The notes below the pieces were generated by a model. That model did not search any database, was not told the origin of the DNA, and was given only the letters and a program-made list of their open reading frames with translations. From assembly GCA_012932295.1 (NCBI GenBank), contig JAAONU010000043.1, forward strand, positions 186,001 through 250,000: a stretch of DNA of 64,000 bases, read 5' to 3'. The position numbers and the translations under genes were made by a program. The DNA is from Cyclina sinensis. Lineage: Eukaryota > Mollusca > Bivalvia > Venerida > Veneridae. Positions 59,224 to 64,000 of the stretch are shown piece after piece (within the stretch, counting starts at the first letter, position 1; every line of letters begins with the position of its first letter).

Positions 59224-61191
59224 GTTCTTTTCCTATCTTCGTTTATTTCTATAAACTGCTACCATAGTTACTGTACATAATTAAATAAATATCTTTAAAA
59301 CTTTCTACTTTACTAATTTTAGGTAGGATAAAATAAGTGGAAATAACATCGCTTTCACTAAAAAAATACTTTGTCAATGTATTCGCCTGTTAAACTACAT
59401 TTTCATGAAAAAAAATCAAAAGGTTTATCAGATAAAGTTAATACTATATTATGCAGTTAAACTTATCAATATTTTACACTCACGTCTATTGAAAATCAAA
59501 CCGTTTGGATTTGAAAAAGGAAACAGAAATACTTATTTGTTCGGTTACCTGCTGTTTAAGTTATCTGCCCTTCCGGGATCAACCGATTCATGGGCAACAT
59601 ATTGTAAGAAAAACACAAACAAACAAAGAACGTTTGTTTCACCTGTCTCAAAATAAACTGAAGTGTATCATAGAAATATGTTTAGCAAACGAAAAAATGA
59701 ATTAGCCTTATGCCCTGTACAGAATATTATCAGGCTAACATATACCCGTTTATTTAAAGACAACCTCGTTCAAGCAAAACATTCAAAAAGAAAAAACGAA
59801 TCCTGAATTTTACGATTACATTTTATCAATCTCATATAAGTTCTTGTTCTTATTTTGAGGGAAACATGTTGTATGAAACAACTTACTTATCGAGTTTCTA
59901 GCATAATTGTGTTACCTACATGTTAAACTGATAACAAATAGCGCTGATATTGAATTGATTTCAATTACATTACAGAAAAGAGACAATCGCTATTGACGCA
60001 ATTATGTACGAATTTAATATTTTAGTATTTTATATTGCATTCGTCGCAAAAAAAAAATATATCTTAAATGCTCCCGGTTTTGTCGACATAGAAGGAATTG
60101 GAAGTGTTATCCAGGAAATCGTGTTGAATGTTGCTAAATATGAAATCTGTTTATATGTTGTTGTTTTTTTTATGATTTGAAATAAACTTAAATGCGTAAT
60201 TAAGGAAACAATACCTCAATGAACTTTTGTTCATAAAATGTTATAAGTTTTGTCTTAAGTGAACTTCCATACTGAAAGATTTTACATGTAAGCGTGAGTT
60301 ATTTTTTCACTTTTGCTCTTGAAATTTAAATCGTAAATCTTTTTTCGAACTTCCTTAAAAATTTTGTGTTTTCATTTTAAATAATGTCAGTCGATTTCAC
60401 ATTATATTCGCGTAATTAGATATTCGTTAATTGAGACAATAGCTGAAATGGTTTCTATATATTCGTCGTAATAGCAATTTGTATAATGTTTCATCAAAGT
60501 CACTGAACATACTTACATTTTTAATATTTCAGCAAATTTATATACTAAGAAACAAATGGCACAAATCAATTACAGAAAACAAAAAGATAACAAAGTAATT
60601 TTGAAGTGTATAATGAATGTGATAAGGACCCGCAAAATGTACAAACACACTTTAATCGTTATATTGTAAGTATTAATGTGGTATTATAGACTAAAGTTCT
60701 ACTTTCTAAGCTTTCTTCATGTTTATCGAGCAAACATTTTATATTCGTTTACACATTTACTACTCTGAAACAGTGATAATATGTGAATCAGAATACAAAT
60801 AACGTAAATGTTATCTTTTCCTTAAATGCATGGACCGAAAATCATAATATAATATTAACAAACACATTTTACTTCTTGCAGTATGAGGGCATGGAAAGGA
60901 CCTTGTTCATTTACAGTAACACAATATGTAAAATACAGTTACCCTTCAATAAATATTTACTTGGTACTATATTGTTTTGAAATAGGGATTATGTGATATG
61001 AAATAGATAAACGAAAATCACTTACGTCTGGAAGGTACTGAAACGAAAACACAAAAGTAAACTAATTAGTTGTTTCATTATTTTACAAACAATAATCTAA
61101 ATTTACGACATTAATTATTGTATACTGATTCTTATTAAGGTACTGGGAGCGTAATGCAGTACCTCCTAACTGAAGAGTACACAACGTAATT

Positions 61192-61252
61192 AATTTGATA
61201 GTTAATATGAGACCTTTCAACTGAAAGCTGCGGGTTCGATCCCTAGTCGAGG
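61192..61252 (+). repeat. tRNA-like relic, copy 3
   Basis: Counterpart of 39072-39128, with a better B box (GGGTTCGATCC) and the same hairpin AGGTACTG...CAGTACCT upstream at 61138-61164. No functional cloverleaf can be drawn. Confidence 0.4.
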
Positions 61253-61372
61253 TAAAAACAAATATAAGCTTTTAGTTTAGTTTAAAATTTTACCTTATTA
61301 TATAATAGACGGAATTCTTACGTTCTTTATGTATTTATCAAATGCTATTAAGCCGTTATGATAGAAATGTTT

Positions 61373-61398
61373 AGTTTAGTTTAAACAATATTTTATTC
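61373..61398 (-). mobile_element. 26-bp LINE 3'-tail insertion with 12-bp target duplication
   Basis: The insert reads, on the minus strand, GAATAAAATATTGTTTAAAC then TAAACT. It matches the last bases of the LINE at about 29581-29607. It is flanked by identical 12-mers ATAGAAATGTTT (61361-61372 and 61399-61410), of which the other copy of the segment has only one (GTAGAAATGTTT near 39241). Confidence 0.85.
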
Positions 61399-62712
61399 AT
61401 AGAAATGTTTGAAATGTGTTAGCATATCTGCAAGCTGGCCTACTTAAAATCAGAATAATTCAGTCTCTTTTCAGAAAATTTCACGTTTGAAATTCTTTAA
61501 AATGACAATAGAAAATACAAGTACTGGGTTTCGTATGTCCCAGTTAAGAAGAAAAAAAATCAATGAATTACCAAACGATTTAGTATTTTAAAAAAAATAT
61601 CGGCTTTAAGAAGCATGCTACTCTTCACTATTTTTTCGATAATTTTAAAATAAGTTTTCTGTTTTTGCCTATGTCCTATTTTAGAATTTGTTAATGACCA
61701 CGGGGAGTAGAGACCGTATATTAATACACAGAAAATAGTATGTTCAAGTGGACATATAATATACCAATCAAATAATATACCAAGTACTGGCTACATTAAT
61801 TTTGTAAATATCCCAATATCTGGCAGAATATAGATAATACCTCGCAAAATCTCGTTTTCATTACATCTGAGAGAATCACGATGAAGCGTGAATGATATTG
61901 TCAATGACCTAATATACCATGGCATTTAAGGTGCTCGGTATTGCAAATCAGAAACTATGAATTGAAAGAATGTTTGCTCTTGTTTCGCCAATAAGTGTGT
62001 TAACTAGTGACGCTTTATTTTCAAACATTATAGTTTCATCCAGAATAACAGTGGCTGCCATGCCGTAATATAAAATACAACTAGACTGTGACTTAGAAAA
62101 GAACGGCCACTTTTACGAATAAAACGCAAAATAAAGAAACGATGAGCAAGAAAGCAAAGTTGATCAAAAAACGTTTTAATTGTCTAAACGTTTTCAAATA
62201 TATCTTTGTTTGTTTGTTTGTTTGCATGTAAGACAAAACAAATTGGAAATTTGTCCAGTATAACGTAATACACTTATCTGCATTATCCGATAGTAATGTT
62301 TGTACTACTAGTTATTATTTTCTTAAGCGGATTGATGTCAAACATTGAAAGGTCACGTGATAAAGGTAGGACAGCATAGTGCAGTGTAAGTGTTACTTAG
62401 TCATTACCTTCCCAATTGTTCATAACATTTTCGAAAATACTTTTGCAAGGTCCCGTTTAAAATTCGGACTTTGACTTCATGAAAACAAATAATGCAATAT
62501 ATCATGCGTTTTTCGTCAAAACAATCACTCCTGTGTGACAAAAAATATGTTTGAAATTTATTAGCATATCTACAAGCTTACATACTTAAAGTCAGAATAT
62601 TAAAAATTCTTTAAGTTTTCATCAACAATAAACTTTTGTTTCTTTTCTTTTGCAGAAAATAGTTTATGATTTGATAATTATATCAAACTGGGACTTCAGC
62701 TTTTTTGGCAAA

Positions 62713-62898
62713 ATGTTGTCTTGCCGTGTGATAGGAAGGTGTATTATAATGGCTTATAATGGTGTTTCTTTGCTGAAAAAGTTTCTTATTTGCTTTGCAT
62801 TATGTCTTTGGTTCGAATCAGGCGTAAAATATTCAACACATACTAGAAGTTCATATATGTCATTTCATTTCGTAAATAAAATCCACGTAGTATCGTAA
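62713..62898 (+). CDS. Possible small exon with signal-peptide-like frame
   Basis: The frame opens just after an excellent acceptor-like TTTCTTTTCTTTTGCAG (ends 62655) and contains ATGs at 62713 and 62749. From the second, MAYNGVSLLKKFLICFALCL then WFESGVKYS has the basic-hydrophobic-polar layout of a signal peptide or membrane anchor; the frame ends at TAA 62896-62898. The roughly 450-bp block that contains it is missing from the equivalent place in copy 2 (about 40495). No family recognised; it may be chance in AT-rich DNA. Confidence 0.2.
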   Translation: MLSCRVIGRCIIMAYNGVSLLKKFLICFALCLWFESGVKYSTHTRSSYMSFHFVNKIHVVS

Positions 62899-63496
62899 CT
62901 GAATGAAGGGTATTATATCAAAATCTGCTCTAGTCGTTTAGAACTTAAGCACCATAGCTAGATATTTGCAGTCCCTTAATGGCAAAGGGATGAGGCGACC
63001 TTCAGAACATTGCAGAGGTCAAATTATCGAATACACATGCCGAAGAATTCACTTCATAGCCTTTATCCGACTTATTGCTTACCCCTCCTGTTTTGAATGT
63101 TCACTGGTTTGTTCTTTCTGGTTGGCTACATAACACTCAAAACCGTGAGATCAGACATGTTATCAATCTATATTATTTTAAATAGTCATTGTGTGACACA
63201 GATGCTAGACTGATCTTCTTAAAAAGTAAGACTGTTTGTACCGCTAAGTCATATTTGTTTATGAAATAAACAGAGGTAGTTAAAACTTTTGGAAATTACT
63301 AGTGGTTAAGTATTTTGACCATGATAAAAAAGCTGAAATTGTCAGAAATATCACTGTTTTTCAGCTTTAACCAAACGCTGCTTTTAAGATAATATACAAG
63401 ATTACAGGAAAGAAGACAAACGTCATAACCTCGCTTGCACGTTTTTTAATTACTTTTTTCCCAAAGGCTTTAAAAAGAAGAATTAAACTGAATATT

Positions 63497-63536
63497 CATT
63501 CATTCATTCATTCATTCATTCATTCATTCATTCATT

Positions 63537-63568
<32 letters not shown>

Positions 63569-63570
63569 TC
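63497..63570. repeat. (ATTC)n-(TTTC)n microsatellite, copy 3
   Basis: About ten ATTC then about nine TTTC units. Counterpart of 41788-41984. Confidence 0.95.
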
Positions 63571-64000
63571 ATATATAAAAAATTGACAAGCTATACACAA
63601 CGTAAAGAGAAAGATACATTCATCTTATATTAGACACTCATAGATAAAAAAGAAAGAAAAGAACACGGTTTCGCGCTAGTTCTTTTATGATAATTATTTA
63701 GTAACCGTTTTGGTCGAATTAATTATAAAATCACTATTTAACCTAATATTTAACTCTATTTTCATTTTGATAACTATTGAATCGGTTTCAATAATGTCTT
63801 CCACTTTGCAATAGCTTTGATCTTACGATCCTCACGATCTGGCAGTTATCACGACACACCGCTAATAAGCCCAGTTTATACTTCAAAATGAATAAAATCA
63901 CTAAATCCTTGTCGGGAACCAGTTAATTTTCATTTGGGGTTTGTGCGAATTGAAAGTTGTGTGCCAGAGATTTCCTGTTTTTGTCGTTTAAATAAATCAA

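Larger units (their letters stand above)
53525..64000 (+). repeat. Large duplicated segment, copy 3 (runs off window end)
   Basis: Direct copy of 30940-42420. Its first 65 bp or so match the relic at 14341 rather than copy 2, where that part has been replaced by array sequence. Copy-specific blocks include about 54010-54380, 54640-55050, 55135-55455, 57455-57705 and 62635-63085. Confidence 0.9.

Overview
The window looks like AT-rich, repeat-dense intergenic and intronic DNA from an invertebrate animal, most likely a bivalve mollusc. The grounds are abundant short tandem repeats, interspersed repeats of kinds I associate with bivalve genomes (an element with TACCCCCAC / GTGGGGGTA ends; 'GACGGACGGACAGACGGACG...GACACAA' repeats; repeats with 'GAGTTATGGCCC'), an APE-type LINE with a 2A-like peptide, and a Penelope-like GIY-YIG relic. 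No bacterial gene organisation is present and no complete cellular gene is visible. The species cannot be fixed from the sequence.

Layout. 1-7.5 kb: interspersed repeats, a tRNA-derived SINE head and hairpins. 7.6 kb: one convincing coding exon on the minus strand (Mib/Herc2-type module). 10.8-14.3 kb: a pogo-like remnant, a large 18-bp-monomer satellite with a 54-bp higher-order unit, and a GAAA-rich minisatellite. 14.3-24.7 kb: mostly non-coding, with two diverged tandem repeats. 24.7-29.6 kb: a degraded non-LTR retrotransposon with broken ORF1, an ORF2 N-terminus carrying a 2A-like motif and endonuclease, then an internal deletion of the reverse-transcriptase core. 29.6-30.9 kb: a second 18-bp-monomer array. 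30.9-42.4 kb and 53.5-64.0 kb: two direct copies of one large duplicated segment, spaced about 22 kb apart; the second runs off the window end. Between them lie a TIR-bearing repeat, a (TA)n tract, a Penelope-like fragment, a 1.9-kb TTAA-flanked DNA transposon, a third 18-bp array and a G-rich/A-rich repeat block.

How it fits together. A diverged third relative of the duplicated segment sits at 14.3-14.8 kb, and each of the three segments follows an 18-bp-monomer array. The locus therefore appears to have grown by tandem duplication of an array-plus-segment unit. Comparing copies gives natural before/after pictures of insertions: a hAT-like element with 8-bp target duplication, and a 26-bp LINE tail with a 12-bp target duplication. 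Possible minus-strand micro-exons recur at the same place in the units. Together with the Mib/Herc2 exon they raise the possibility of a large minus-strand gene with duplicated tiny exons, but this is inference only.
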